DNA of 58,070 nt from REEB76 sp049698775 (GTDB lineage: Bacteria; Pseudomonadota; Gammaproteobacteria; Natronospirales; REEB76): the NCBI GenBank assembly GCA_049698775.1, contig JBAVYM010000066.1, positions 1-58,070 on the forward strand. The letters run 5' to 3'. The stretch's first letter is position 1; every line of letters begins with the position of its first letter. Positions 1-9,324 of this stretch are shown piece after piece. The notes beneath the pieces were generated by a model. The model was not told the DNA's origin, searched no databases, and was given only the letters and a program-made list of their open reading frames with translations. Made by a program: the position numbers and the translations under genes.

Positions 1-2486
1 GACGGGCCGTAATCCGTGGCCACTGTTTTGCCATTACTGTCGGTGACAATAATTTTCACCGACGAATGGTGCCGGCCTTTTTCTGCCGGCGTGGCTTTCA
101 GTTCATTCTTCAGGTAGTAATCCAGCATGGGACCATCAGGCGCGTTAGGCGTGGTAAAGGACGGCTCCGCACCTTCGCCGCGCGACCAGCGTACGAACTG
201 TGTGCCCGCCGACGGCGTGAACAAATGAAAATCCTGTTTCGCTACGTCGTCGCTCATTTCCTCCAGCGGCCGTAGGTTATCCAGTACGAACAGGCCGCGC
301 CCGTGGGTAGCGATGGCGAGCGCGTGGTGCACGAATTTAAGATCGAAGACTGCGGCCGTAGGGAAATTGGCCTTCAGTTGCTGCCAGTGCGCGCCATCAT
401 CACGCGAGTACCACAGCCCAGTCATGTTACCGAGCAGGAGTAAGCCCCGCATGTTTGGGTCTTCTCGCACCACCAGCACCGGCTCGTCCGGCAGGCCCGC
501 GCTGATGCTGTGCCAGGATTTACCGTAGTTATCGGTCTTGTATACGTAAGGCTTGCGATCGTCCATTTCGTGATTGTCGAACACCGCATAAGCGGTGCCG
601 GCATCGAAAGGCGAGACGCCGATCTGATAGACACGGCCCCACTTGGGCGCACCTGGGGGCGTGACGTTATCCCAGCTCTGACCATCGTTGCGGCTGACTT
701 GCACCAGGCCGTCATCCGTGCCAACCCAGATAATATTGGGATCGGTGGGTGCGAGTGTCAGCGAGAGAATGGTGTCATAGGTCTCAGCGCCGGACAGATC
801 AAAATTCACCGGCCCGCCGGAATTGAGCTGCTTGCTCTTGTCGTTGCGGGTCAGATCCGGGCTGATCACCGTCCAGTGCGTGCCGCCGTCGGTGGACTTG
901 AACAGTACGTTGCCACCCATGTACACAGTATTGGCGTTGGTGGACGACACTGCGATTGGCGAAGTCCAGTTGAAGCGGTATTTTTGGTCCTTGGTTTCCA
1001 AATCATTGATGCCGCTCGGACCATGCAAATACGGCATGATGCTGGGTGATAGTTTGGTGCGCAGATCAAAGCGCGTGATGGCGCCGTCTTGCGCATTGCC
1101 GTAGATGATGTCCGGATCACTCGGCGCCGGCACAATGTATTCGCCGTCACCGCCCACCACGGTGTACCAGTCGTTGCCGCTCACCACATTATCGGAGAGC
1201 GAGGAAGAGGGACCGCACCAGCCGCTGTTGTCCTGCAGGCCGCCACACAGGTTGTAGGGCATTTTGCTGTCGGCCGCCACTTGGTAGAACTGCTCGATGG
1301 GCATGCCGTCCAGGAAGCGCCAGCTTTTGCCACCATCCTGGCTGAGATAGGCACCACCGTCGTTGCCCTGGATAATGCGATCCGGATTGGTCGGATCCTG
1401 CCAGAAGGCATGGTGATCCACATGCACACCCAGATCAATCGGACGCGCCGTGTGACCGCCATCGTCGGATTCCATCAAAAAGAATGATCCAAAATAAAGT
1501 TTATTCTCATCATTCGGCGAAACGTACACATGCGAAAAGTAGAATGGACGCACGTCGAGATTGTAATCCTCGCTTACCTGCTGCCAGTGATCGCCCAAGT
1601 CGCTGGACGCGAACAACAGGCCGTTGCCACGTTTGGTTTCGATGAGTGCGTACACGCGCTCCGGATTGCTGGGGGCCACCGCCAATGAGATTCGCCCAAC
1701 GGGCGGTTTGGGAATATCGGTTGTCAACCTGGTCCAGGTATCGCCGCCGTCGGTCGAGCGCCAGATGCCGCTGTCCGGCCCGCCGTCGTCCAGCGTCCAG
1801 GGATAACGCTGCGCCTGCCATAGGGCGGCAAACAGCACCTGCGGGTTGTCGCCGTCCATCGTCAAGTCAATGGCACCGGTATGATCGTTTACGAACAACA
1901 CCTTGTTCCAGGTCTTGCCACCATCCATGCTCTTGAACACACCACGCTCGGGATTCGCGCCCCAGGCGTGGCCCAGCACTGCGACCCATAGCGTGTTGGA
2001 ATCCTGCGGATCCACGACGATTTTTGAAATTTGTCCGGCGTCCTTGAAACCCATGAGCTTCCAGGTCTTGCCGGCATCGGTGGACAGGTACAGGCCGGCG
2101 CCATCCAGTACATCGTTGCGGATGTTCACTTCACCGGTGGCCACCCACACCAGGTTCGGGTTGGAGGGCGCGAGCGCGATATTGCTGATGGACGAGGTGT
2201 CTTGCTTGGTGAATATGGCTGTCCAGTGCAGGCCGCCGTCAACTGTTTTCCAGACGCCGCCGCCGGCCGCGCCTACGTAGTAAATGTTGGGATTACCAGG
2301 GACGCCCACGGTGGCCGTCACGCGCCCGCCGGCGATGGCCGGTCCCAGATTGCGGAATTTGAGGTTGTGGAAAACGTCGGGTGTGGCAGGCTTGGCTGTC
2401 TGCGTCGCGGCGCAGACAGGTGCCGTGGTCAATGCCAGCAGAGTCAGGGACAGCAAGCAGCAGGGAAGCAATCGAACGGTTGTCAT
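1..2486 (-). CDS. Secreted BNR-repeat / sortilin-like (Vps10-type) beta-propeller protein, 3' end outside window
   Basis: The frame is open from an ATG at 2486 to the window edge, about 828 codons, so the C-terminus is missing. The first 28 residues form a signal peptide with a hydrophobic core and a probable signal peptidase I site after VCA. The body carries about ten Asp-box/BNR motifs of the type S-x-D-x-G-x-x-W (STDAGKTW, SMDGGKTW, STDGGDTW, SQDGGKSW, STDGGTHW, SRNDGQSW, SRDDGAHW), the hallmark of exo-sialidase-like and sortilin beta-propellers. Such proteins are usually annotated as glycosyl hydrolase or photosystem II stability-like, but the enzymatic role is mostly unproven. I infer an exported protein of unknown substrate. 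It is separated by 138 bp from the gsp operon and may be a type II secretion substrate, though that rests on proximity only. Confidence 0.85.
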   Translation of the reverse strand, partial: MTTVRLLPCCLLSLTLLALTTAPVCAATQTAKPATPDVFHNLKFRNLGPAIAGGRVTATVGVPGNPNIYYVGAAGGGVWKTVDGGLHWTAIFTKQDTSSISNIALAPSNPNLVWVATGEVNIRNDVLDGAGLYLSTDAGKTWKLMGFKDAGQISKIVVDPQDSNTLWVAVLGHAWGANPERGVFKSMDGGKTWNKVLFVNDHTGAIDLTMDGDNPQVLFAALWQAQRYPWTLDDGGPDSGIWRSTDGGDTWTRLTTDIPKPPVGRISLAVAPSNPERVYALIETKRGNGLLFASSDLGDHWQQVSEDYNLDVRPFYFSHVYVSPNDENKLYFGSFFLMESDDGGHTARPIDLGVHVDHHAFWQDPTNPDRIIQGNDGGAYLSQDGGKSWRFLDGMPIEQFYQVAADSKMPYNLCGGLQDNSGWCGPSSSLSDNVVSGNDWYTVVGGDGEYIVPAPSDPDIIYGNAQDGAITRFDLRTKLSPSIMPYLHGPSGINDLETKDQKYRFNWTSPIAVSSTNANTVYMGGNVLFKSTDGGTHWTVISPDLTRNDKSKQLNSGGPVNFDLSGAETYDTILSLTLAPTDPNIIWVGTDDGLVQVSRNDGQSWDNVTPPGAPKWGRVYQIGVSPFDAGTAYAVFDNHEMDDRKPYVYKTDNYGKSWHSISAGLPDEPVLVVREDPNMRGLLLLGNMTGLWYSRDDGAHWQQLKANFPTAAVFDLKFVHHALAIATHGRGLFVLDNLRPLEEMSDDVAKQDFHLFTPSAGTQFVRWSRGEGAEPSFTTPNAPDGPMLDYYLKNELKATPAEKGRHHSSVKIIVTDSNGKTVATDYGP

Positions 2487-2624
2487 TCTGGTTCTCCGGA
2501 TAAATATGGCGGATAACCCCACCCGCGCCGGCTGCCGCCAGCAGTGCGAGCTTGTGTCCCTGGGGAAGCGGTAATCCTGGATTGTCGTTAGGGCATCAAA
2601 ATACCATGAAAGTTCCTGGGCCAG

Positions 2625-3182
2625 TCAATAATAGAACCGCACCCGCAAGCTGGTGGTGTTATTGGTGGCACTGCTGTGGCTGTAGCTCACGCCCGCCGCC
2701 AGCCAAGACGTGGCATTGAACAGCAATCCGACAGTGGCATCGTTGGAGGACTGGTTCAGCCAGTTGTGGCCGACGCTGCCGTCGAATTCCACCCAGCGGC
2801 TGAAAAGATGCCGCAGGCCCAGCGCCAGCCGATAACCGTTGTCGGTGCTGCCCGCGCCCTGGGAACTGATGTGCTGGTTGAGATAGAGAATATCAGTGTA
2901 GAAGTCAGTGGCAGTGCCGAAGGTGTTTTCGCCGCGGATGCCGAAATAATAGTTATTACCGGTGACCAGCGGCTGAGTGAGGTGCGCATAACCGCCCACT
3001 ACTTGCAACTGGCTGTACACCGTGTAGGAGAGCGCCAGATCCGGGCCTTTGATGGTGGAGCCATTCTGGGGCGACTGGTTTTGGTAGCCCAGTTCCAGAT
3101 AGTTGTAGTTGAAAGGGTCGGCAGCCAGGGCCAGCACCGGGCACAGCAACACGCACCCCAGCAGACAAACGGGAATTTTCAC
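2625..3182 (-). CDS. Small outer-membrane beta-barrel protein
   Basis: This 185-residue protein starts at a GTG preceded by a clear AGAAGGAG ribosome site. A signal peptide ends near ALALAA. The mature part alternates short aromatic and polar strands (YNYLELGYQ, LQVVGGYAH, NYYFGIRG, YRLALGLRH) and ends in VRFYY; a C-terminal aromatic residue is the usual BAM recognition signal. The size suggests an eight-stranded barrel. It begins 15 bp after gspF on the same strand and is probably cotranscribed with the secretion genes. It is not a standard Gsp component, so a role in secretion is only inferred. The exact family was not recognised. Confidence 0.75.
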   Translation of the reverse strand: MKIPVCLLGCVLLCPVLALAADPFNYNYLELGYQNQSPQNGSTIKGPDLALSYTVYSQLQVVGGYAHLTQPLVTGNNYYFGIRGENTFGTATDFYTDILYLNQHISSQGAGSTDNGYRLALGLRHLFSRWVEFDGSVGHNWLNQSSNDATVGLLFNATSWLAAGVSYSHSSATNNTTSLRVRFYY

Positions 3183-3197
3183 TAGACTCTCCTTCTT

Positions 3198-4412
3198 TCA
3201 ATGCACCATCTGATCCAGATCGAAAATCGGCAACAGAATACCAAGCACGATCAGCAGTACGATCAGGCCCATCACCAGGATCAGTGCCGGCTCCATGATG
3301 CCGAGCAACGTGCCGGTGAGAGTTTCCAGTTCGCGTTCCTGACTGATGGCGGCGCGCTCCAGCATGCTATCCAGCTTGCCGCTGGCTTCGCCGCTCGCGA
3401 TCAAGTGCACTGCCATGGGTGGGAACAGGCCGCTCTTGGACAGCGACTGGCTGATGGACGCGCCTTCGCGCACGCGCAGGGCGGCTTCGTCCACCGCTTC
3501 GCGCATGGGCACGTTGACTACCACCTCGCCGGAAATACGCAATGCTTCCAACACCGGCACGCCGCTGCCTGCGAGAATGCTGAGCGTGCGGGTGAATTGA
3601 GCAGTATTGATGCCACGCACCAGACGCCCGAACAGTGGCAGACGCAGTTTTTGCGCATCCCAGCGCCGGCGCACGTCGGTTTTTCTCAGGGCGCGTCGCC
3701 ACAGGAAGAACAGGATAATCAATACGACGATGAGCAAGATACCGTAGGAATGCAAGAAATGGCTTATGGCGATGAGCGCCAAGGTCAGAAACGGCAGGCT
3801 TTGACCTGTGTGCGAATACACTTCGGTGACGCGCGGCACCACGTAAGCCATGAGCCCCGCCACCACCAGGATGGCCATGATCGTCAGCAGCATCGGATAA
3901 ATCATGGCCAGCGACATTTTCTGGCGCAGTTGCTGGCGATTCTCGGCGTAATCGGCCAAGCGTTCGAGCACGCCGTCCAGATGGCCGGTATGTTCGCCGG
4001 CTGCCACTGTGGCGCGGAAGATTTCCGGGAATACGTGCGGGAACTGGCCGAGACCGTAGGCAAGAGTATGGCCTTCCATGACCCTGGCGCGTACCGCCAG
4101 CAGCATGGTCTTGAGGCGCGGTTTCTCGTTTTGCTGTGAAGCCACCAGCAGGGCTTCTTCCACGGGCATGGCGGAGCGCACCAGCGTGGCCAATTGCCGG
4201 GTAATCAGCGCCAGGTCCGAGGAACTTATGCCGCGGCGCAGACTGAAACCACGGTTCGCCTGGGCTTCCTGTTCAGCGGCCTCGTTGATGGCAAGCGGCG
4301 TCAAACCCTGATCGCGCAACTGCTGGCGCACCTGCCGCGGTGTGTCGCCTTCCGCGACACCTTTACGCTCGCGGCCGCGATTATCCAGAGCGGTGTATTC
4401 AAAGGCGCCCAT
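3198..4412 (-). CDS. gspF: Type II secretion inner-membrane platform protein GspF
   Basis: The 404-residue product matches the usual GspF length. GspF is the polytopic platform protein that couples the cytoplasmic ATPase GspE to the pseudopilus. It begins MGAFEYTALDNRGRERKG, the standard family opening, and carries two T2SSF domains, each followed by hydrophobic helices (around YPMLLTIMAILVVAGLMAYV and ALILVMGLIVLLIVLGILLP). A longer in-frame start exists upstream, but it would translate the heptanucleotide repeat into Cys/Ala/Arg-rich sequence and is rejected. It follows gspE by about 150 bp that contain that repeat, an unusually large gap for this operon. No gspG-M genes follow, so the pseudopilins must be elsewhere. 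Confidence 0.95.
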   Translation of the reverse strand: MGAFEYTALDNRGRERKGVAEGDTPRQVRQQLRDQGLTPLAINEAAEQEAQANRGFSLRRGISSSDLALITRQLATLVRSAMPVEEALLVASQQNEKPRLKTMLLAVRARVMEGHTLAYGLGQFPHVFPEIFRATVAAGEHTGHLDGVLERLADYAENRQQLRQKMSLAMIYPMLLTIMAILVVAGLMAYVVPRVTEVYSHTGQSLPFLTLALIAISHFLHSYGILLIVVLIILFFLWRRALRKTDVRRRWDAQKLRLPLFGRLVRGINTAQFTRTLSILAGSGVPVLEALRISGEVVVNVPMREAVDEAALRVREGASISQSLSKSGLFPPMAVHLIASGEASGKLDSMLERAAISQERELETLTGTLLGIMEPALILVMGLIVLLIVLGILLPIFDLDQMVH

Positions 4413-4423
4413 ATTAAAAAAAG

Positions 4424-4502
4424 GTGCTGCGTGCTGCGTGCTGCGTGCTGCGTACAAAGATGCTGACGTGTTGCCGGTTTTCACGCAGCACGCAGCACGC
4501 AG
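4424..4502. repeat. Heptanucleotide (GTGCTGC/GCAGCAC) inverted repeat between gspE and gspF
   Basis: Positions 4424-4454 consist of four to five tandem copies of a TGCGTGC-type heptamer. Positions 4482-4502 hold the complementary heptamers (GCAGCAC type), separated by about 27 bp. The arms can pair for roughly 20 bp, giving a strong hairpin in the gspDEF transcript. Degenerate heptamers continue to about 4530. A related short block lies at 39271-39297 between sufC and sufB, so this is a dispersed repeat family. Confidence 0.85.
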
Positions 4503-4566
4503 TCCGCAGTACGCCGTCTGCAGTACGTAGCACATTCTGGTAAGTACATCGCACTTGCTTACTCCC

Positions 4567-6099
4567 TCAAGAATCCGCCCTGGTCACGCGCAGAACCTCT
4601 TCAATGCTGGTCTCACCGGCCAGCACGCCCTGCTTGCCGTCCTGTCGTATGCTGGAGGTTCTGGTACGCGCATAATGCTCCAGGTCTTGCTCGCCGCTGC
4701 CGTCGTGGATCATGCCGCGCATGTGTTCGTCCACGATGACCATTTCATAAATTCCAGTGCGTCCGCGATAGCCGGTGCGGTTGCAGCTCTCGCAGCCGGC
4801 GGGGCGATACAAGGTCGGCGGTTTGTCGCGCGGCAGATCCAGTGCCTTGCATTCACGTTCGCCGGCCGTGTAGGGCTGCTTGCATTCCGGACACAGGATA
4901 CGCACCAGCCTTTGCGCCAGCATGCCCAGCAGGCTGGAGGACAGCAGGAACGGTTCCACGCCCATGTCACGCAGGCGCGCAATGGCGCCAACGGCGGTGT
5001 TGGTGTGCAATGTCGAGAGCACCAGATGGCCTGTCAACGACGCCTGCACGGCGATCTCAGCGGTTTCGAGATCTCTGATTTCGCCCACCATCACCACGTC
5101 CGGGTCCTGGCGCAGGATGGCGCGCAGCCCGCGGGCGAAGGTCATGTCCACGCGGGTGTTGACCTGGGTTTGGCCGATGCCGTCAATGTAATACTCAATG
5201 GGATCTTCCACGGTCATGATGTTGCGGCTGCGATCGTTCAGGCGCGTGAGTGCGGCATACAAAGTGGTTGTCTTGCCGGAGCCGGTGGGGCCGGTGACCA
5301 GGATGATGCCATGCGGTATGTGGATCAGATCGTCAATTAATTGCCGGGTATCGGTGGGCATGCCCAGGTGTTCCAGTTCCAGCCGGCCCGCCTGTTTGTC
5401 CAGCAAGCGCAGCACCACGCGCTCGCCGTGACCGGAAGGAATGGTGCTGACGCGCACGTCCACCGCGCGTCCCGCGATGCGCAGGGAAATGCGGCCGTCC
5501 TGCGGCAGGCGTTTCTCGGCAATGTCGAGTTTGGCCATGACCTTGATGCGCGACACTACCAGCGGCGCCACCGCGCGGCGCGATTCCAGCACCACCCGCA
5601 GCACACCGTCCACGCGGAAGCGCACCACCAGACGATTCTCGAAGGGTTCGATATGGATGTCCGAGCCATTTTCCTTCACCGCTTCGGTGAGCAGCGCGTT
5701 GATGAGGCGGATGATGGGCGCATCGTCCTCGCTTTCCAGCAGGTCTTCCGGTTCGGGGAGCGCCTGCGCGACACTGAACAGGTCCACGTCCTCGTCCAGG
5801 CCCTCCATCATCTGCATGGCGCTGTTCGATTGATCCTCGTAAGCCTGTTGCAGCAGTGTGTCGAATTCGTCGTTGCTGACAACGCGTAGCGTCAGTGATG
5901 TCCCCAGCACGCGGCGGGTCTCCAGCAGAGTTTCGGGCGTCACGTCGGCGCGATGTACCAGGCGGGCGCTGCCATTTCCGATGGCTTCCACCAGCACCCC
6001 GTGACGTTTGGCAAACGGGAACGGGAGTCCGCGCACCGTAACGTGTGCCTCGGGCACGGGTGCGGTGGTCGGCATGCCGGGATTGACGGTCAGGTCCAT
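4567..6099 (-). CDS. gspE: Type II secretion ATPase GspE
   Basis: This is the hexameric cytoplasmic ATPase that powers pseudopilus assembly. The sequence shows an N-terminal N1E/N2E region, a Walker A motif GPTGSGKTTT near residue 270, an Asp box (TVEDPIEYY), a Walker B (DVVMVGEIRDLETAEIA) and a His box (LVLSTLHTN). A tetracysteine zinc site typical of GspE/PilB follows (CPEC, then CESC). The length of about 510 residues is normal. An ATG at 6099 was preferred over a GTG two codons upstream; both are possible. It lies 13 bp after the gspD stop, so translation is probably coupled. The 3' side runs into the heptamer repeat before gspF. Confidence 0.96.
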   Translation of the reverse strand: MDLTVNPGMPTTAPVPEAHVTVRGLPFPFAKRHGVLVEAIGNGSARLVHRADVTPETLLETRRVLGTSLTLRVVSNDEFDTLLQQAYEDQSNSAMQMMEGLDEDVDLFSVAQALPEPEDLLESEDDAPIIRLINALLTEAVKENGSDIHIEPFENRLVVRFRVDGVLRVVLESRRAVAPLVVSRIKVMAKLDIAEKRLPQDGRISLRIAGRAVDVRVSTIPSGHGERVVLRLLDKQAGRLELEHLGMPTDTRQLIDDLIHIPHGIILVTGPTGSGKTTTLYAALTRLNDRSRNIMTVEDPIEYYIDGIGQTQVNTRVDMTFARGLRAILRQDPDVVMVGEIRDLETAEIAVQASLTGHLVLSTLHTNTAVGAIARLRDMGVEPFLLSSSLLGMLAQRLVRILCPECKQPYTAGERECKALDLPRDKPPTLYRPAGCESCNRTGYRGRTGIYEMVIVDEHMRGMIHDGSGEQDLEHYARTRTSSIRQDGKQGVLAGETSIEEVLRVTRADS

Positions 6100-6112
6100 G
6101 GCCACGTGGATT

Positions 6113-8239
6113 CTACGCGCCGGTGGGCGGAGCTGCGGCCGGCGCCTTGACCTTGGTGGCGCCAGCCGGCGCGGGAGTGGTATGGCTCACGGCCACAGGC
6201 GGAGCGAAAGCCTTGGCAGCGGTCGGAGGTGCCGGCGAAGTGGCAGCAGGCGCTGGTTGGTTGAGATTATTCAGCACCGAGCGTTTATCCCCCGGCAGGA
6301 GTTGCACCGGACCCTGGTTCTGCAACTGAAGGTTGCGCATTTCATTGTAGGTCTGCTGGGTATATTGATCGGCAGTTTCAGGATTTCGCAGGATGGTGGG
6401 CTGAATGAACAGCATCAGGTTGCTCTTGGTGTCAGTAGTGCTGCGGTATTTGAAGAGGTTGCCCAACAGCGGAATGCTGCCCAGCACCGGTACATGCTGC
6501 TCGGACTCAATCAGATCATCTTCAATCAGTCCTCCCAGAACGACGATCTCGCGGTCCGAAGCCATGACGCTGGTCTTGATCTCGCGTGTATTGGTCACGG
6601 GTTGCCCGCCAACGCTGGTGCCGGTGAGATTGGAGATCACCTGATCAATTTTCAGCAGCACGGAATTGCCTTCGTTGATCTGCGGAGTGATTTTCAGTTC
6701 CAAACCTACGTCCTGGCGCTGTACGGTCTGGAAGGGATTGATGACCGCCGCACCAGTGGTGGTAGAGCCGGTGGTGTTGGTATATTGGCCGGTGACAAAC
6801 GGCACCTGTTGGGCTACTTTGATGTCCGCTTCCTGATTGTCCAGAGTCACAATGCTAGGCGTGGACAGGATGTTGGTATCGGAATTTCCGGCCAGCGCGT
6901 TGATGAGCGCCGCAAAGCTGAATCCGCCGGTGACAATCTTGCCAACGCCCAGAGTCAGGCCCTGGGGAATGGTGAGATTCGAAGTGCCGGTTGTACCAAG
7001 GGTACTGCCAACAGATGCAGCAGCGTTGGCGCCTTCAACCTGCTGAGCCAGACCGAGAATACCTGGACCTGTATTGCTGAAGTCTGTGGCGCCGGCTGCA
7101 CCGCTATTGAGCGCGTCCGCCACCCAGGTGACGCCGAGTTGCGCGGATTTGTCCGAGGTGAGCTCCGCTTCAATGGTCTGCAACAAGACTTGGGCGCGGC
7201 GAATGTCGAGTTTGGCGATAAGATCCTGGACCGAACGCATGATCTTGGGCGGCGCGGTGATGACCAGTGAATTGGTGCGCTCGTCCGGTATCAGCGAGAC
7301 GTTCGGCTGGTTGGCGCCGCCACCGCCGCTGGTGGGAGCCGTAGCGGATTGCTTTTGCAGATCCTGTGCGTAGCTCTTGAGTTCGTCGGCGATGTCCTTG
7401 GCCTTGGCGTAACGCAGATATACCACCTGGGTGTTGCCGGTAGCCGTCGCGGTGTCGAGGCGGGCGATGAGCGCGCGGATACGCAGGCGGTCACTTTTGT
7501 CGCCGCCTATCAAGATGCTGTTGGTGCGAGCGTCGGCCACGAGTTTGAGCGGTGGTCCGGCTTCCATACCCTGCTGGGTTTGCATCAGCGAATTGAGCAC
7601 CTGCACTACGTCGCTGGCAGAGGCATTCTGCAACGGGATCACTTCCACCTCACTGGACGTGGGCTGATCTATGCGCTGGACAATGTCCAGCAGCCTGGTC
7701 ACATTGCTGGCCCGGTCGGAAATAATCAGCATATTGGACGGCGGATAGGCGGCGAGCTGTGCCTCGGTGGACATCAGTGGCCGCAGCACCGGCACCAGTT
7801 GCGCAGCCGAGACGTTGTTGATCTGCACCAATTGCGTGACCATGGCGTCGCCCGGCGTGCCACGCTCGTACGCGTTGCCCGGCATTTGGCGGGCTTCCAG
7901 TGCCGGCACGATTTTGATCATGGCACCGGCGGGTACCGCGGCCAGGCCGTGTACCTGCAGCACCGAAAGAAACGCCGCATACACCGTGTCCGAGCTGATG
8001 GGTTTGCTGGAAATTACCGTGACGCGGCCCTGCACGCGCGGATCTATGATGAAATTCTTGTGGGTGATCTGGCCGATGGTGGCCGCCACTTCACGAATGT
8101 CCGCATCCTTGAAATTGAGTGTGATGCCGCCGGCATCGGCGAACGCTGTACCCGTAGCGAAAAGCAGCACAAAGCAGAGCAACACGGCGCGTAGGCAGGC
8201 CGGGCGGTTCAAGTGTTTGTGGTAAGAGTAGCGCGGCAC
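6113..8239 (-). CDS. gspD: Type II secretion outer-membrane secretin GspD
   Basis: The product is a secretin of about 708 residues that forms the outer-membrane channel of the T2SS. After a signal peptide (core VLLCFVLLFATGTAFA) come the N0 domain (ITLNFKDADIREVAATIG), N1-N3 repeats with PSNMLIISD and TNSILIGG motifs, and the C-terminal secretin domain (VPFVTGQYT, VGLELKITPQI, LGGLIEDD, PVLGSIPLLGNLF). The C-terminal 60 residues are Pro/Ala-rich and may hold the S-domain. I chose the GTG at 8239, 16 bp after the gspC stop and downstream of a GGGAAAG sequence. A longer start at 8305 would overlap gspC by 50 bp and add a charged stretch before the signal peptide. Confidence 0.95.
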   Translation of the reverse strand: MPRYSYHKHLNRPACLRAVLLCFVLLFATGTAFADAGGITLNFKDADIREVAATIGQITHKNFIIDPRVQGRVTVISSKPISSDTVYAAFLSVLQVHGLAAVPAGAMIKIVPALEARQMPGNAYERGTPGDAMVTQLVQINNVSAAQLVPVLRPLMSTEAQLAAYPPSNMLIISDRASNVTRLLDIVQRIDQPTSSEVEVIPLQNASASDVVQVLNSLMQTQQGMEAGPPLKLVADARTNSILIGGDKSDRLRIRALIARLDTATATGNTQVVYLRYAKAKDIADELKSYAQDLQKQSATAPTSGGGGANQPNVSLIPDERTNSLVITAPPKIMRSVQDLIAKLDIRRAQVLLQTIEAELTSDKSAQLGVTWVADALNSGAAGATDFSNTGPGILGLAQQVEGANAAASVGSTLGTTGTSNLTIPQGLTLGVGKIVTGGFSFAALINALAGNSDTNILSTPSIVTLDNQEADIKVAQQVPFVTGQYTNTTGSTTTGAAVINPFQTVQRQDVGLELKITPQINEGNSVLLKIDQVISNLTGTSVGGQPVTNTREIKTSVMASDREIVVLGGLIEDDLIESEQHVPVLGSIPLLGNLFKYRSTTDTKSNLMLFIQPTILRNPETADQYTQQTYNEMRNLQLQNQGPVQLLPGDKRSVLNNLNQPAPAATSPAPPTAAKAFAPPVAVSHTTPAPAGATKVKAPAAAPPTGA

Positions 8240-8255
8240 GTTGATCTTTCCCTTT

Positions 8256-9179
8256 TCAGTTATTTGGCCCTTGCAGTTGCAGTATCTTGGTCTGCTGCTG
8301 CCCATTGCGGGTAAACGTGATGGACACCTGATCCGAGGTGCGGATGCTGTTCAGCACCTGCATGCTCTGTGCGGGGTTATCCAATGGCATACCGTTCACC
8401 GCCGTCACGATGTCGCCCGGTTCAAGCCCGAGTTTCCCGAAAGCATTGGAATTGCCCACCGGAAACACCCGGTAGCCGCTGAGCTTGCCATTGTCCATCA
8501 CCGGCATGGCGCGCATCATGTCCAGCAGGCGTTCAGGGTGTCTGATCAGCTCATTGCGCAACTGATTGAGATTCTGGTTCGCCGGAAGATTGCTGCCATA
8601 CACCACATCGGGTGTTGCCACCGGCAGCATAGCATTGTCGCCGGTTCCACTGGCATTGCCGGTTTTGGGCAGCCGCAATGCCTGGATGCGGCCGTTAAAG
8701 CTCAGCATCACCCGGTCCGGGTAAATGGATTGGATTTGTGCGCCGCCGGGCAATTGCGCGCCCACGGTGTACATCTGCTCGATGCCGTTGGACGCAATGA
8801 TGGCCAGCGACGCATTGCTGTCGGAATCGGCCGCCACGATGCCACGCAGGGTCAGGTTCAGCGTGGTTTCCGGTGCGTTCACAGCCGAGCCGCTGCTGAC
8901 AGTGCCGAACAGGTGCATGTCGGCAAGTTTACTCACGTCGAAAGCCGCTGCCACCTGGGTTTGCGCACTATATATAGGTTGAGCAGCCTTCGGCTGAGGC
9001 AGTACCGCCCAAGTCAGCTTGGCCAGGGTCCAGGCGATCAATACTCCCAGCACCAGACTGAGCCAGAACGGCAGCCGCCGCTCCACCACCGGCAGCCAGC
9101 GGTGCAAGAACGCATCCGCGTCCGCCATGCGCAAGTTGTTTATTTCCATGCTGTCATCAAGCCTGTGAATTTCATCCAT
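8256..9179 (-). CDS. gspC: Type II secretion inner-membrane protein GspC
   Basis: GspC links the inner-membrane platform to the secretin. The 307-residue protein has a cytoplasmic N-terminus, one transmembrane helix at about residues 38-58 (FWLSLVLGVLIAWTLAKL), a periplasmic HR domain that opens at LADMHLFGTV, and a C-terminal PDZ domain (GLEPGDIVTAVNGMPLDNP). It is the first gene of the minus-strand gspCDEF operon. Its promoter should lie in the 145-bp gap to the divergent cyclase gene at 9325. A second in-frame ATG at codon 11 is an alternative start. Confidence 0.93.
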   Translation of the reverse strand: MDEIHRLDDSMEINNLRMADADAFLHRWLPVVERRLPFWLSLVLGVLIAWTLAKLTWAVLPQPKAAQPIYSAQTQVAAAFDVSKLADMHLFGTVSSGSAVNAPETTLNLTLRGIVAADSDSNASLAIIASNGIEQMYTVGAQLPGGAQIQSIYPDRVMLSFNGRIQALRLPKTGNASGTGDNAMLPVATPDVVYGSNLPANQNLNQLRNELIRHPERLLDMMRAMPVMDNGKLSGYRVFPVGNSNAFGKLGLEPGDIVTAVNGMPLDNPAQSMQVLNSIRTSDQVSITFTRNGQQQTKILQLQGPNN

Positions 9180-9324
9180 CGTCCCGGCCGGAAAACCCAG
9201 GAGCGCGCCGACTGCCAGTTCCCATCATACTGACAGGGCTGGCAGCGCCTCAAGCGCGGCCCGCAGGGCTGCTTGGGCGCTTCGGATACACTAACGTTTC
9301 AATACCGCAAACCGGGGACACGCC

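Noticed and set aside
1..2486. Frameshifts in the BNR-repeat gene suggested by many short frames
   Set aside because: Reading the minus strand from ATG 2486 gives one uninterrupted frame to the window edge.
3201..4139. Open frame of about 310 codons antisense to gspF
   Set aside because: Gln/His-rich mirror translation of a genuine gene; no start signals.
4424..4530. Possible CRISPR-like array
   Set aside because: The units are 7 bp without unique spacers, and there are no cas genes in the window.
4413..4535. N-terminal extension of GspF encoded by the heptanucleotide repeat
   Set aside because: The extension is Cys/Ala/Arg-rich repeat translation, and the family N-terminus MGAFEY starts at 4412.
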